Source: Streptococcus parasanguinis
GTDB taxonomy: Bacteria > Bacillota > Bacilli > Lactobacillales > Streptococcaceae
NCBI RefSeq assembly: GCF_032163505.1
Contig: NZ_CP134147.1
Location: 462,501 to 526,500, forward strand
Direction of reading: 5' to 3'
Length of the DNA: 64,000 nt
In this document: positions 36,188 through 45,842 of the stretch, piece after piece
How positions within the stretch are numbered: position 1 is the stretch's first letter
Layout: the number at the start of each line of letters is the position of its first letter
Notes under the pieces: generated by a model
Told to the model about the DNA's origin: nothing
The model's database searches: none
What the model saw: the letters and a program-made list of their open reading frames with translations, nothing else
Made by a program: the position numbers and the translations under genes

Positions 36188-37026
36188 ATCATTATCGTTT
36201 AAATAATGGGGTGGAGATTCCTGTATTGGGATTTGGGACGTGGAAAGCAGCGGATGGAGAAGAAGCCTATCAAGCTGTCTTAGCTGCTTTAAAAGCAGGT
36301 TATCGCCATATCGATACAGCTGCGATTTATCAGAATGAAGAGAGTGTGGGTCGGGCCATTAAAGACAGTGGTCTTGCGCGCGAAGACCTGTTTATTACCA
36401 CCAAACTTTGGAATACTCATCACACCTATGAAGACGCTCAAGCTGCTTTGGAAGAGTCTCTTGAGAAACTAGGCTTGGACTATGTGGATCTTTATTTGAT
36501 TCATTGGCCAAATCCAAAATCACTTCGAGAAAATGATGCTTGGAAACAACGAAATGCTGAGGTTTGGCGAGCAATGGAAGATATGCTAGCTGCTGGCAAG
36601 GTTCGGGCTATTGGTATTAGCAATTTTCTGCCTCATCATTTGGAAGCCCTCCTTGGAACAGCTCGGGTCATTCCGGCTGTGAACCAAATTCGTCTAGCAC
36701 CTGGGGTTTACCAAAGTGAAGCCATTGCAGCAAGTCGCAAGCATGGCATTTTACTAGAGGCTTGGGGACCTTTTGGCCAAGGAGAATTGTTCCAAAATGA
36801 ACAAGTAAAAGAAATGGCTACTAAATATGGAAAGACCGTCGCTCAACTAGCCTTGGCTTGGAGTTTGCAAGAAGGTTTCCTTCCATTGCCCAAATCGGTT
36901 ACACCTGAGCGGATTGCGAGTAATTTAAATTGCTTTGATTTTGAATTGACAGCAGATGATGTGGAACTCCTTCGCCATCTTCCGGTTGAAGCAGGTGCAC
37001 CAGATCCGGACACCAAAGATTTTTAA
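36184..37026 (+). CDS. Aldo/keto reductase
   Basis: The 280-residue TIM-barrel oxidoreductase has the full catalytic tetrad Asp44, Tyr49, Lys74 and His107 (HIDTAAIY, TTKLWN, LIHWPNP) and the C-terminal LPKSVTPERIASN NADPH motif. It resembles 2,5-diketo-gluconate reductase/glyoxal reductase types; the natural substrate cannot be told. Confidence 0.92.
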   Translation: MNHYRLNNGVEIPVLGFGTWKAADGEEAYQAVLAALKAGYRHIDTAAIYQNEESVGRAIKDSGLAREDLFITTKLWNTHHTYEDAQAALEESLEKLGLDYVDLYLIHWPNPKSLRENDAWKQRNAEVWRAMEDMLAAGKVRAIGISNFLPHHLEALLGTARVIPAVNQIRLAPGVYQSEAIAASRKHGILLEAWGPFGQGELFQNEQVKEMATKYGKTVAQLALAWSLQEGFLPLPKSVTPERIASNLNCFDFELTADDVELLRHLPVEAGAPDPDTKDF

Positions 37027-37048
37027 AAGGGAATTTCTATTCATTAAT

Positions 37049-37080
37049 AAAAACCGAGGACAGTTTCGTTCTCGGTTTTT
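37049..37080. terminator. Terminator after the aldo/keto reductase gene
   Basis: AAAAACCGAG and CTCGGTTTTT form a 10-bp stem with a 12-nt loop. Confidence 0.9.
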
Positions 37081-37259
37081 AAAATCCTTTCAATGATTAA
37101 ATAATTTTAAAACTCCAACAAAAACAGATGTTCTATAATACTTTCCCATTCTAATTTACAATTTTCCGAACGAAAATAAATTAATAGCTAGTAATATTCG
37201 TAAATGTTACATTTGTGTTACAATTTGTTTTTTGAATGAATTTTCAGATAATTTTGCGT

Positions 37260-37265
37260 TATAAT
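37260..37265 (+). promoter_or_regulatory. -10 box of the S8 protease gene
   Basis: TATAAT lies about 30 nt before the start, with AAGGGGAG at 37282-37289 as ribosome-binding site. No good -35 box is evident; the 180-bp upstream region is AT-rich and shows nothing else. Confidence 0.55.
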
Positions 37266-37295
37266 AGTTACTATTAAAATAAAAGGGGAGTTTCT

Positions 37296-40200
37296 ATGAA
37301 TAGACAAGAACGTTTTTCATTAAGAAAATACAAATTTGGTGTAGCCTCAGTTTTATTAGGGGCTGTTTTGGTATTTGGATCTGCACAAGCGAGTGCAGAA
37401 GAACAAGCGGCCAGCCAAACGAGTGCTGGAACACAGCTTGTAGCCACTACTCAACAGGCACCTGCTGAAGAAGAGCATTCACAAGCAACAGAAGCAAGTA
37501 CAGCAGTTGCTAGTGAGAAAGTAGAAGTTGCAAAAGAAGTAACAGTTGCTGAAAAGACAACGAATACAACAGAAGCAGCTCTTATTGAAAAAACAGAAGC
37601 TCCGAAAGAAGCAGCTACTGTTCCAGAAACAAAACCGGAAGTAGCAGAAAAACCTGTAGAAAAAGCAACAGAAGTGGCTTCTGCGACAAGTTCAGAAACA
37701 ACGAATCGCCATGAGGCAGCTGAAAAACCTCAAAGCATCGAAAGTGACGAAATTATTACTGTTCCCCAAACCTGGAAGCAAGGCTATAAAGGGGAAGGGA
37801 TGGTTGTTGCCGTTATCGACTCTGGCTTGGATGTGAACCACGAGGTTCTTCGGATTACCGATCCTTCAAAAGCTAAGTTTAAAAACCAAGAAGAAATCGA
37901 AGCTGCTAAGAAAGCGGCAGGAATTGATTATGGTAAATGGTACAACGACAAGGTTGTCTACGCTTATGACTACTTTGATGGTACCGACAATATCAAAGAG
38001 GCCGAAAGAGATTCTCACGGGATGCACGTTACAGGGATTGCAACAGGGAATCCTGATAAAGAAGCAGGAAACGGTGAAAAGATCTATGGTGTAGCACCAG
38101 AAGCGCAAGTTATGTTTATGCGTGTCTTTTCAGATCGTCAAAAAACAACAGGATCTGCTCTTTATGTAAAAGCAATTGATGATGCTGTAGCTCTTGGTGC
38201 AGATACTATCAACATGAGTCTTGGCTCTACGACTGGTTCTACGGTCAATGCGGATTCAGATATTGTAGATGCCATTAAACGAGCGCGCGCTAAAGGCGTA
38301 TCTGTCTTAATTTCTGCAGGAAATAGCAATAGCTTTGGAAATGGTTACTCAAGACCTTCTGCTGAAAATCCAGATTATGGTTTGGTCGGAAACCCATCAA
38401 CGGTAGAGGACTCCATCTCTGTTGCTTCTATCAATAATAATGTTATTACGACAGAAGTATTTGAGGTGAAAGGTCTAGAAGGCAATGCGGAAGCGGATAA
38501 CGGTAAGTTTGATTACAGTAAATCTGCTGCAGATGCTGATTTTGAAAAAGGCAAAGAGTACGAATATGTGTCAGTTGGTCTTGGAAAAGAAGATGATTTC
38601 AAAGATTTGGACCTTACCGGTAAATTAGCTTTAATCCAACGTGGGGAAATTCCCTTCTCAGAAAAGATTGCGAATGCATTCCATCATGGAGCAGCAGGAG
38701 CTTTGGTCTACAATAATGTGGAAGGATCTAACCTTGGAATGGCAATTGAAGGAGATGCGAAAAAGATCCCATCTGTCTTTATTTCAAAACGCTATGGGGA
38801 AGCTCTTAAGGCAGGTTCCTACAAAATTGTCTTTAACAATACTATGGCCAACCGTCCATCTCCAGAGACAGATCAATTATCTGATTTCTCAAGCTGGGGA
38901 GTGACAACAGATGGTCAGTTGAAACCAGATGTCACAGCACCTGGTGGGAATATCTTCTCTTCTTTAAATGACAATACCTACGGGGATATGAGTGGTACTA
39001 GTATGGCCTCACCTCACGTAGCTGGTGTTGCAGCCTTGGTTAAAGAATACCTTGTGAAGAACCATCCAGAATTGACTCCTGAACAAGTTTCTGCAACTGT
39101 GAAAGCCTTGATTATGTCTACGGCTAAACCACATGTTAACAAAGAAACCGGTGTCTATACGTCTCCACGCCAACAAGGAGCAGGGGTTGTAGACACAGCC
39201 GCAGCCGTTTCAACAGACTTGTATGTGACTGGTGAAAACAACTATCCAAGCGTTACTCTTGGTAATGTTGGAGATAGCTTTACCTTTGATGTCACAGTCC
39301 ACAATATTTCAGATACCGATCGTACCTTGAAAATGTTGGTGAATACTGACACAGATGAAGTGAAGGATGGTAAATTTACCCTACGTCCACGTAAATTAAC
39401 AGAAACTGCTTGGCCTGAAGTAACCGTGAAAGCACATAGTTCTGAAACAGTTACAGTGAAAGTCGACACAAGTAAATTCACAGAAGAATTAAGCAAAGAA
39501 ATGCCAAATGGCTATTTCCTTGAAGGATTTGTTCGTTTTGTCGATCCAGCAGATGATGGGGATGTAGTTAGCTTGCCGTTTATGGGATTCAAGGGAGAAT
39601 TCCAAAACCTTCCAGCTGTTGAAAAACCAATCTATGATTTGGTTCGCGAAGGAAAAGATGGCTTCTACTATCATGTTCCAAAAGATTTGAATATCTCCTC
39701 TAGTGCCAATGTTTCTGCGCTTGTTACCCTGCAAAATGACCTTCTCCTCACACAAGGAAAACGAGATGGTCGTCGGATTACAGTTCTTGGTATTGAAGAA
39801 AATGCGGAAGGTACACATTCTCTTCAATTAGATGAGAATGGGAATGTTCGCATTGCCATTTCGCCAAATGAAGATGGAAATAAAGACCTCGTTGAATACA
39901 AGACAGTCGCCCTTAGAAACATTGAAAACCTTCGTGCAACTGTTTATGCAGCAAGTGATACGGAACATAAAAATCCACTGTGGGAAGGAACTCCATCTGA
40001 CCATCGTAAGAACTTCTTCAACGGTGACCAAAAGAACCCACGCAGCTACACATTAGCTAATACTACTTGGAATGGTATTGATGCGAATGGGAATGCAGTA
40101 GCAGATGGTCTATATGATTATGTCATTCGTTACACACCAATGGTTCCTGGTGCTGAAGAGCAATCAACGACCTTTAAGGTTCAAGTTGATACTCAAAAAC

Positions 40201-41714
40201 CAGTGATCACATCTGGATATATTCGCTTTAAAGATGGGGCACAACAGTTTGTAGCTCGTAAAGCCAAAGATGTTGGAGACGGCGGAATCTTATCTGAAAA
40301 ACTCGTTTACGTCACACCATTTGATGATAAGGGAACAATGGTCCAAACTAGTGATGATAAGAATGGGACACGTGCCCTTGAAAATTACCATGTCATTAAA
40401 GCGAATGCAGATGGTAGTTTCGATCTTCCTGAAAATATCGATAAGAAGAATATCTATTACTACGTAGAGGACTTTGCAGGGAACGTAGACTATGTTTCAC
40501 TAGCTGATTTAGTTCGGGATCAAAATAGTGGCCGGATTCAAATTGCTGTTCGTGACGCTAAGACGAACAAAGATTTGGATACTATGTATGTTTACCGAAT
40601 CAAAGATAGTAATGGTCAATATGTGTCAGTTGATAAGACAAAAGATATTAACTTCTTGAACTTTGGTCATTATACTGCAGAAATCTTTACGTATGATCGT
40701 ACAGAAGTGAAATTTGTCAGCAGCTTGACACAAGAATTTGATTTGACAGAGGATAATAGTTTCCAAACGATTGCTTTTCTTGCCAATACTTTAGAATATG
40801 CACCAGTTAGCATCAGATTTGATCAACCGGTTTCAAAAGCAGCTACGATCGTATTAAAAGGGGCAGATGGTGAAAACTTTGTCTTGCCTGCTGAAAAATA
40901 TGGTAAAAATGGCTTTGGTAAATCTGTAGCAACTGGTCAATATACCTTGGTTGCAACTCTTCCTACAGGCTATGAACTAGCTGAGGAAGCACCAGTGATC
41001 TCAGTTGTCGCAGGGCGCAACAACAATTATCGTATTGGAGTGATCTCAAAAGTGGATCTCTTAGCTGCTTTGAACAACCAAGCAGATGTTACAAAGACAG
41101 CGCAATATTTCAATGCCAGTGCGGATAAGAAGGAAGCCTATGATCAAGCCTTGCAAGCTGCCCAAGCAGCCTTGACCAACAAGGTTAGTCAAGAGCAAGT
41201 CAACCAAGCTCTAGCTAGTCTTGAAGCTGCCAGCCAAGCTTTGGATGGGAAAGATTCAAACGTTGCGGCCTTGAAAGAAGCTATGCAGGCTTACGATGCT
41301 ACGACTAAAACTGGTCGTTATGCCAATGCCAAAGAAAAAGTACGTCGCGACTACGATCGTGCTTTCCAAACAGTTGCCTTGCTTGCAGTTGATCCAACTG
41401 TGAAACAAGAACAAATCAATCAAGCACTTGCTGAGCTTAGCCGTGCGGAAGGAAAATTAAACGGGAAAGCAACTGATTTTTCAAGCCTTGAAAAATACAT
41501 CAAGGAAGAATTGAAGTTCCAAGAAAAGAATGCTAAATTCATCTATGCTGGAAATGAAGAAAAAGAAGCTTACCTAGCAGCCTTCAAGGATGCGCAAACT
41601 ATCCTTTCAAATCCAGGAGCAAGCCAACAAGATGTGAAAGATGCTTTGACAGCCTTGAAGAATGCCAAGAAAAAACTTCATGGTAAAAAACCAAAAGCTG
41701 CGAGACGTCCATAA
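37296..41714 (+). CDS. Secreted S8 (subtilisin-like) surface protease, PrtA/C5a-peptidase type
   Basis: The 1472-residue precursor starts with a YSIRK-like signal peptide (FSLRKYKFGVASVLLGAVLV, cleavage near AQASA). A Glu/Ala/Thr-rich region follows to about residue 150. The S8 domain has Asp175 (VIDSGLD), His241 (DSHGMHVTG), oxyanion Asn343 (SAGNSNS) and Ser569 (GTSMASPH), with a PA-domain insertion around 385-520. Then come fibronectin-type modules and, at about 1250-1460, three FIVAR-like helical repeats ending in KKKLHGKKPKAARRP. There is no LPXTG motif or C-terminal hydrophobic anchor, so attachment may be through the basic C-terminus, as proposed for pneumococcal PrtA. All catalytic residues are present. 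Confidence 0.92.
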   Translation: MNRQERFSLRKYKFGVASVLLGAVLVFGSAQASAEEQAASQTSAGTQLVATTQQAPAEEEHSQATEASTAVASEKVEVAKEVTVAEKTTNTTEAALIEKTEAPKEAATVPETKPEVAEKPVEKATEVASATSSETTNRHEAAEKPQSIESDEIITVPQTWKQGYKGEGMVVAVIDSGLDVNHEVLRITDPSKAKFKNQEEIEAAKKAAGIDYGKWYNDKVVYAYDYFDGTDNIKEAERDSHGMHVTGIATGNPDKEAGNGEKIYGVAPEAQVMFMRVFSDRQKTTGSALYVKAIDDAVALGADTINMSLGSTTGSTVNADSDIVDAIKRARAKGVSVLISAGNSNSFGNGYSRPSAENPDYGLVGNPSTVEDSISVASINNNVITTEVFEVKGLEGNAEADNGKFDYSKSAADADFEKGKEYEYVSVGLGKEDDFKDLDLTGKLALIQRGEIPFSEKIANAFHHGAAGALVYNNVEGSNLGMAIEGDAKKIPSVFISKRYGEALKAGSYKIVFNNTMANRPSPETDQLSDFSSWGVTTDGQLKPDVTAPGGNIFSSLNDNTYGDMSGTSMASPHVAGVAALVKEYLVKNHPELTPEQVSATVKALIMSTAKPHVNKETGVYTSPRQQGAGVVDTAAAVSTDLYVTGENNYPSVTLGNVGDSFTFDVTVHNISDTDRTLKMLVNTDTDEVKDGKFTLRPRKLTETAWPEVTVKAHSSETVTVKVDTSKFTEELSKEMPNGYFLEGFVRFVDPADDGDVVSLPFMGFKGEFQNLPAVEKPIYDLVREGKDGFYYHVPKDLNISSSANVSALVTLQNDLLLTQGKRDGRRITVLGIEENAEGTHSLQLDENGNVRIAISPNEDGNKDLVEYKTVALRNIENLRATVYAASDTEHKNPLWEGTPSDHRKNFFNGDQKNPRSYTLANTTWNGIDANGNAVADGLYDYVIRYTPMVPGAEEQSTTFKVQVDTQKPVITSGYIRFKDGAQQFVARKAKDVGDGGILSEKLVYVTPFDDKGTMVQTSDDKNGTRALENYHVIKANADGSFDLPENIDKKNIYYYVEDFAGNVDYVSLADLVRDQNSGRIQIAVRDAKTNKDLDTMYVYRIKDSNGQYVSVDKTKDINFLNFGHYTAEIFTYDRTEVKFVSSLTQEFDLTEDNSFQTIAFLANTLEYAPVSIRFDQPVSKAATIVLKGADGENFVLPAEKYGKNGFGKSVATGQYTLVATLPTGYELAEEAPVISVVAGRNNNYRIGVISKVDLLAALNNQADVTKTAQYFNASADKKEAYDQALQAAQAALTNKVSQEQVNQALASLEAASQALDGKDSNVAALKEAMQAYDATTKTGRYANAKEKVRRDYDRAFQTVALLAVDPTVKQEQINQALAELSRAEGKLNGKATDFSSLEKYIKEELKFQEKNAKFIYAGNEEKEAYLAAFKDAQTILSNPGASQQDVKDALTALKNAKKKLHGKKPKAARRP

Positions 41715-41739
41715 GAAAAACAACCTTGTTTGTTAGCCT

Positions 41740-41775
41740 AAAATCCGTATGAAACGATTGTTTCATGCGGATTTT
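41740..41775. terminator. Terminator after the S8 protease gene
   Basis: AAAATCCG-ATGAAAC and GTTTCAT-CGGATTTT pair around GATT with one mismatch pair. Confidence 0.88.
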
Positions 41776-41777
41776 AA

Positions 41778-41806
41778 TTTACAAGTCACTAAAAATCTGT
41801 TATAAT
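41778..41806 (+). promoter_or_regulatory. Promoter of the glyQS T-box leader
   Basis: TTTACA (41778-41783) and TATAAT (41801-41806) are separated by 17 nt. The -35 box abuts the terminator of the previous gene. Confidence 0.8.
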
Positions 41807-41812
41807 ACTAGT

Positions 41813-42015
41813 CAAGAAAGAAGGGCTTACGGCGTTTTTCTAGCGAGCTTGGGATAGTGAGAGCCAAGTAGAGCAAAGTAAGCAAGTGGCGCTTTCTCTC
41901 AGTAAAAAGCTGAGTAAAGTAAAATAAAATGAAGTAATAAATTAGGGTGGAACCGCGTTTCTGACGCCCCTAGGTCATAGACTTAGGAGCAGAGACACGG
42001 TTCTTTTTGTGTCCT
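41813..42015 (+). promoter_or_regulatory. Glycine T-box leader of glyQS
   Basis: The leader contains the T-box core AATTAGGGTGGAACCGCG (41939-41956). The terminator has arms ACCGCGTTTCTG and CAGAGACACGGT, closed by TTCTTTTTGTG, with an inner CCTAGG-type hairpin. The 5' part (AGGGCTTACGGCG... to about 41900) would form stem I. Uncharged tRNA-Gly is expected to allow read-through into glyQ. The specifier codon was not placed with certainty. Confidence 0.95.
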
Positions 42016-42050
42016 AAGTCACAAGAAACTTTATGAATAAGGAGTAAAAC

Positions 42051-42128
42051 ATGTCTAAAAAATTGACTTTCCACTGCGTCAGTGGCAGAGATCTCCTTAC
42101 AGTCGGACTGCCACACGCTCAGCACTAG
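42051..42128 (+). pseudogene. Truncated duplicate of the glyQ start
   Basis: AAGGAGTAAAAC and ATG 42051 open a frame MSKKLTFHC..., whose first seven codons match glyQ at protein level, then diverge and stop at TAG 42126-42128. Compared with the true glyQ start at 42226, the shared codons differ only at synonymous positions (AAA/AAG, TTG/TTA, ACT/ACC, TTC/TTT). The duplicated segment runs from CAAGAAA (42022) through codon 8, about 52 bp. The 25-codon frame is probably translated from a normal ribosome-binding site. Confidence 0.75.
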
Positions 42129-42195
42129 GGTGCCTGAGCTAGACGCAGTACTAACTCGTCTTGCTTCGTGTAATCGACGGGGCAGACTCGTGTCG
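42073..42195 (-). repeat. Structured element between duplicated glyQ starts (diverged family A relative)
   Basis: A GC-richer, 123-bp insert separates the two glyQ starts. Helices seen are ACTGCGTC/GACGCAGT (42073-42080/42142-42149), GTGGCAG/CTGCCAC (42082-42088/42108-42114) and GCTCAGCAC/GTG-CTGAGC (42117-42125/42130-42139), a three-way junction. On the minus strand the segment reading GCCCCGTCGATTACACGAAG aligns with the family A segment in the glyQ-glyS gap (GCC, then ATT, CACG, AAGCAA, GAC in the same order). The relationship is suggestive, not proved. Confidence 0.55.
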
Positions 42196-42225
42196 CAAGA
42201 AATCATTTAAATCAAGGAGTATTTA

Positions 42226-43143
42226 ATGTCTAAGAAATTAACCTTTCAAGAAATTATTTTGACTTTGCAACAATACTGGAATGACCAGGGTTGTATGCTG
42301 ATGCAGGCTTATGATAATGAAAAAGGTGCGGGAACCATGAGTCCTTACACCTTCCTTCGTGCCATTGGTCCTGAGCCATGGAATGCGGCTTATGTAGAGC
42401 CATCACGTCGTCCAGCAGATGGACGTTACGGGGAAAACCCAAACCGTCTTTACCAACACCACCAATTCCAAGTGGTGATGAAACCATCACCATCAAACAT
42501 CCAAGAGCTCTACCTTGAATCATTGGAAAAATTGGGGATCAATCCTTTGGAACACGATATTCGTTTCGTTGAAGATAACTGGGAAAACCCATCAACTGGT
42601 TCAGCTGGTCTTGGTTGGGAAGTTTGGTTGGACGGTATGGAAATCACTCAGTTCACCTACTTCCAACAAGTTGGTGGCTTGACAACTGGTCCGGTAACTT
42701 CTGAGGTTACTTATGGTTTGGAACGTTTGGCTTCTTACATCCAAGAAGTAGATTCTGTTTACGATATTGAGTGGGCTCCAGGTGTTAAATACGGAGAAAT
42801 CTTCCTTCAACCAGAATACGAGCACTCAAAATACAGCTTTGAAGTTTCTGACCAAGATATGCTTCTTGAAAATTTCGAAAAATTTGAAAAAGAAGCAGGA
42901 CGTGCTTTGGAATTGGGTCTTGTTCACCCTGCCTATGACTACGTTTTGAAATGTTCGCATACCTTTAACTTGCTTGACGCTCGTGGTGCTGTTTCTGTTA
43001 CAGAACGTGCCGGCTACATTGCCCGCATCCGTAACTTGGCCCGTGTCGTAGCCAAAACCTTCGTCGCAGAACGCAAGAAACTCGGTTACCCACTTCTTGA
43101 CGAAGCAACACGCGCCAAACTCCTAGCAGAAGAGGAAGAGTAA
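42226..43143 (+). CDS. glyQ: Glycyl-tRNA synthetase alpha subunit
   Basis: The 305-residue catalytic subunit of the heterotetrameric bacterial glycyl-tRNA synthetase begins [54 protein letters not shown] and the class II core are intact. The start has its own AAGGAG site (42214-42219). It is controlled by the T-box leader; the insertion between leader and start adds about 175 nt to the message. Confidence 0.97.
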   Translation: MSKKLTFQEIILTLQQYWNDQGCMLMQAYDNEKGAGTMSPYTFLRAIGPEPWNAAYVEPSRRPADGRYGENPNRLYQHHQFQVVMKPSPSNIQELYLESLEKLGINPLEHDIRFVEDNWENPSTGSAGLGWEVWLDGMEITQFTYFQQVGGLTTGPVTSEVTYGLERLASYIQEVDSVYDIEWAPGVKYGEIFLQPEYEHSKYSFEVSDQDMLLENFEKFEKEAGRALELGLVHPAYDYVLKCSHTFNLLDARGAVSVTERAGYIARIRNLARVVAKTFVAERKKLGYPLLDEATRAKLLAEEEE

Positions 43144-43189
43144 AGAGAGCGTATTAGATGGGATTGGATGATAGAGCAATCCTACAGAA

Positions 43190-43323
43190 CCAGTTGCCGC
43201 AGTGATAAAGGTATCGTTAGAGAAACTAACGATACCAGGCAAAATTGGAGACCTTAGGCTCCAATTTTAGCAATGAAACGACGAAGTCGGTTGCTTGCGT
43301 GCCAATCACATAAGGCAAACTGG
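43190..43323 (-). repeat. Structured intergenic element, family A core, copy 3 (glyQ-glyS gap)
   Basis: Read on the minus strand, the core aligns over its length with copies 1 and 2 but most helix bases differ. P1 is CCAGTTTGCC/GGCAACTGG (43314-43323/43190-43198) with GTGAT/ATCAC. P2 has AACGAC/GTCG-TT around 43277-43292. P3 is AAAATTGGAG/CTCCAATTTT (43241-43250/43259-43268), with the same CCTAAGGT between arms. P4 is GGTATCGTTAG/CTAACGATACC (43210-43220/43226-43236). P3 is 10 bp and P4 is 11 bp in all three copies. No terminal inverted repeats like those of copies 1 and 2 were found. Confidence 0.75.
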
Positions 43324-43351
43324 AAAAAAAGATATTTTTCGGAGAAAAAAC

Positions 43352-45388
43352 ATGACAAAAAACTTATTAGTAGAACTTGGACTTGAAGAGTTGCCAGCCT
43401 ACGTTGTCACACCAAGTGAAAAACAACTCGGTGAGAAAATGGCAGCCTTCTTGGATGACAACCGTCTTTCATACGAAAGCATTCAAACCTTCTCAACACC
43501 ACGCCGTTTGGCCGTCCGTGTGATTGGTTTGGCTGATCAACAATCAGATTTGACCGAAGATTTTAAAGGACCTTCTAAGAAAATCGCCTTGGATGCAGAT
43601 GGAAACTTCTCAAAAGCGGCTCAAGGATTCGTCCGCGGAAAAGGCTTGACGGTTGATGATATCGAATTCCGTGAAGTCAAGGGTGAAGAGTACGTTTATG
43701 TTACGAAGCACGAAGCTGGAAAACCAGCTAAAGAAGTCTTGGCTGGCGTTCCAGAGGTGCTTGCTTCATTGACCTTCCCTGTTAGCATGCACTGGGCTAA
43801 CAACACCTTTGAATACATTCGCCCAGTTCACACCTTGATCGTTCTTTTGGGCGACGAAGCACTCGACCTTGATTTCTTGGATATTAAGTCGGGTCGTGTG
43901 AGTCGTGGGCACCGTTTCCTTGGACATGAAGTAGAAATTACCAATGCGGATTCGTATGAAGAAGACCTTCGTACCGTTTACGTGATTGCGGATAGCAAAG
44001 AACGTGAAAACATGATTCATGAGCAAATCAAAGCCATCGAAGCAGAACAAGGTGTGCAAGTTCAAATCGAAGAAGGACTTTTGAATGAAGTCTTGAACTT
44101 GGTCGAATACCCAACTGCCTTCATGGGAAGCTTTGATACTAAATATTTGGACGTTCCAGAAGAAGTCTTGGTGACCTCAATGGAAACGCACCAACGTTAC
44201 TTTGTTGTTCGTGACCTTGATGGTCAGCTTAAACCAAACTTCATCTCAGTCCGTAATGGGAACGCTGAGCATTTGGAAAATGTCGTTCGAGGAAATGAAA
44301 AAGTATTGGTGGCACGTCTTGAAGACGGTGAATTCTTCTGGCGTGAAGACCAAAAACTTAAGATTGAAGATCTCGTTGCTAAATTGGCTCATGTGACCTT
44401 CCATGAAAAAATTGGTTCTCTCTCTGAACACATGGCGCGTGCTGGTGTTATTGCAGCGTCATTGGCTGAGCAAGCTGGTTTGACTGCTGAAGAAATGGCA
44501 GCCGTCGCTCGTGCAGCTGAAATTTACAAATTTGACCTCTTGACGGGTATGGTCGGAGAGTTCGATGAATTGCAAGGAATCATGGGTGAAAAATACGCCC
44601 TCCTCGCTGGTGAAGATGCTGCGGTAGCGACAGCTATCCGTGAGCACTACCTTCCTGATTCAGCAGACGGAGCTCTTCCAGAGACTAAGGTTGGTGCTAT
44701 CCTTGCCCTTGCAGATAAATTGGATACCCTCCTTTCATTCTTCTCAGTTGGCTTGATTCCATCAGGTTCAAATGACCCTTATGCGCTTCGTCGTGCAACA
44801 CAAGGGGTTGTTCGAATCTTGGATGCTTTTGGTTGGCATATCCCTATGGATGAGTTGATTGACAGCCTTTATGGACTTTCATTTGATAGCCTTTCCTATG
44901 ACAATCAAGCAGAAGTGCTCAACTTCATCAAGGCGCGTGTGGACAAGATGATGGGACGCACAGCAAAAGATATCAAAGACGCTGTTCTTGCTGGTTCAAA
45001 CTTTGTCGTGGCTGATATGCTGGAAGCAGCTGAAGCTCTTTCAGAAGCTGCGAAGACCGATGGTTACAAGGCAGCTGTTGAATCCCTCTCACGTGCTTTC
45101 AACTTGGCAGAAAAAGCAGATGCTTCAGTAGCAGTCGACGCTAGTCTCTTTGAAAACGATCAAGAAAAAGCCCTTGCTAAAGCAATTGAAGATCTTGAAT
45201 TGACTGGTTCAGCTAGCGACAAATTGGCTCAACTCTTTGCTCTTAGCCCAATCATTGATGCTTTCTTTGACAATACCATGGTTATGGCAGAAGATGAGGC
45301 GGTTAAAAACAACCGTTTGGCCCTTCTTGCAGGCCTTGTAGCGAAAGCTAATGCTGTTGCAGCCTTCAACCAATTGAACACAAAATAA
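43352..45388 (+). CDS. glyS: Glycyl-tRNA synthetase beta subunit
   Basis: The 678-residue subunit binds tRNA-Gly. ATG 43352 gives [19 protein letters not shown] with GGAG upstream; an in-frame extension to 43295 runs into the intergenic element and is rejected. The HD-like [19 protein letters not shown] region and the C-terminal anticodon-binding part are present. The 208-bp gap from glyQ is mostly filled by the family A element. Confidence 0.97.
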   Translation: MTKNLLVELGLEELPAYVVTPSEKQLGEKMAAFLDDNRLSYESIQTFSTPRRLAVRVIGLADQQSDLTEDFKGPSKKIALDADGNFSKAAQGFVRGKGLTVDDIEFREVKGEEYVYVTKHEAGKPAKEVLAGVPEVLASLTFPVSMHWANNTFEYIRPVHTLIVLLGDEALDLDFLDIKSGRVSRGHRFLGHEVEITNADSYEEDLRTVYVIADSKERENMIHEQIKAIEAEQGVQVQIEEGLLNEVLNLVEYPTAFMGSFDTKYLDVPEEVLVTSMETHQRYFVVRDLDGQLKPNFISVRNGNAEHLENVVRGNEKVLVARLEDGEFFWREDQKLKIEDLVAKLAHVTFHEKIGSLSEHMARAGVIAASLAEQAGLTAEEMAAVARAAEIYKFDLLTGMVGEFDELQGIMGEKYALLAGEDAAVATAIREHYLPDSADGALPETKVGAILALADKLDTLLSFFSVGLIPSGSNDPYALRRATQGVVRILDAFGWHIPMDELIDSLYGLSFDSLSYDNQAEVLNFIKARVDKMMGRTAKDIKDAVLAGSNFVVADMLEAAEALSEAAKTDGYKAAVESLSRAFNLAEKADASVAVDASLFENDQEKALAKAIEDLELTGSASDKLAQLFALSPIIDAFFDNTMVMAEDEAVKNNRLALLAGLVAKANAVAAFNQLNTK

Positions 45389-45421
45389 GTACCTGATGAC
45401 AGGTAGAAAGTAGGTTTTATT

Positions 45422-45679
45422 ATGACACCTGAAAAAATCGCTCGTATCAATGAGCTTGCTAAAAAGAAAAAAACAGAAGGTTTGACGCCAGAAGAAACAG
45501 TGGAACAAGCAAAACTTCGTGAAGAATACATTGAAGGTTATCGTCGTTCGGTTCGTCACCACATTGAAGGTATCAAAATTGTGGATGAAGATGGAAATGA
45601 TGTAACCCCTGAGAAACTACGCCAAGTGCAACGGGAAAAAGGTTTGCATGGCCGTAGTCTCGATGACCCTAATTCATAA
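45422..45679 (+). CDS. DUF896 protein (YnzC family)
   Basis: The 85-residue protein begins [25 protein letters not shown] and contains [20 protein letters not shown], the signature of DUF896. Members form small helical hairpins, and one B. subtilis relative is in the SOS operon. The role here is unknown. It lies 33 bp after glyS. Confidence 0.9.
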   Translation: MTPEKIARINELAKKKKTEGLTPEETVEQAKLREEYIEGYRRSVRHHIEGIKIVDEDGNDVTPEKLRQVQREKGLHGRSLDDPNS

Positions 45680-45681
45680 GC

Positions 45682-45716
45682 AAAAGAGTGCTGGAAGAGA
45701 TTTCAGCACTCTTTTT
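45682..45716. terminator. Terminator after DUF896 gene
   Basis: AAAAGAGTGCTG and CAGCACTCTTTT form a 12-bp stem with a 10-nt loop. Confidence 0.93.
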
Positions 45717-45748
45717 AATCTATAAAATTCAGAATATTCTGGACTGGA

Positions 45749-45777
45749 TTGACCAATTTTTAAAAACATGGTATAGT
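45749..45777 (+). promoter_or_regulatory. Promoter of the amino-acid permease gene
   Basis: TTGACC (45749-45754) and TATAGT (45772-45777) are 17 nt apart, with TGG before the -10. The leader is about 60 nt. Confidence 0.82.
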
Positions 45778-45842
45778 AGATTGTATGAAAATTTGAAGTA
45801 TACTTTTCTGAAAATGTACAGAAAAAGAATTGGAGTAATTAT

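Noticed and set aside
42051-42128. A real 25-residue peptide gene before glyQ
   Set aside because: It is better explained as a duplicated glyQ start interrupted by an insert; only its first codons are meaningful.
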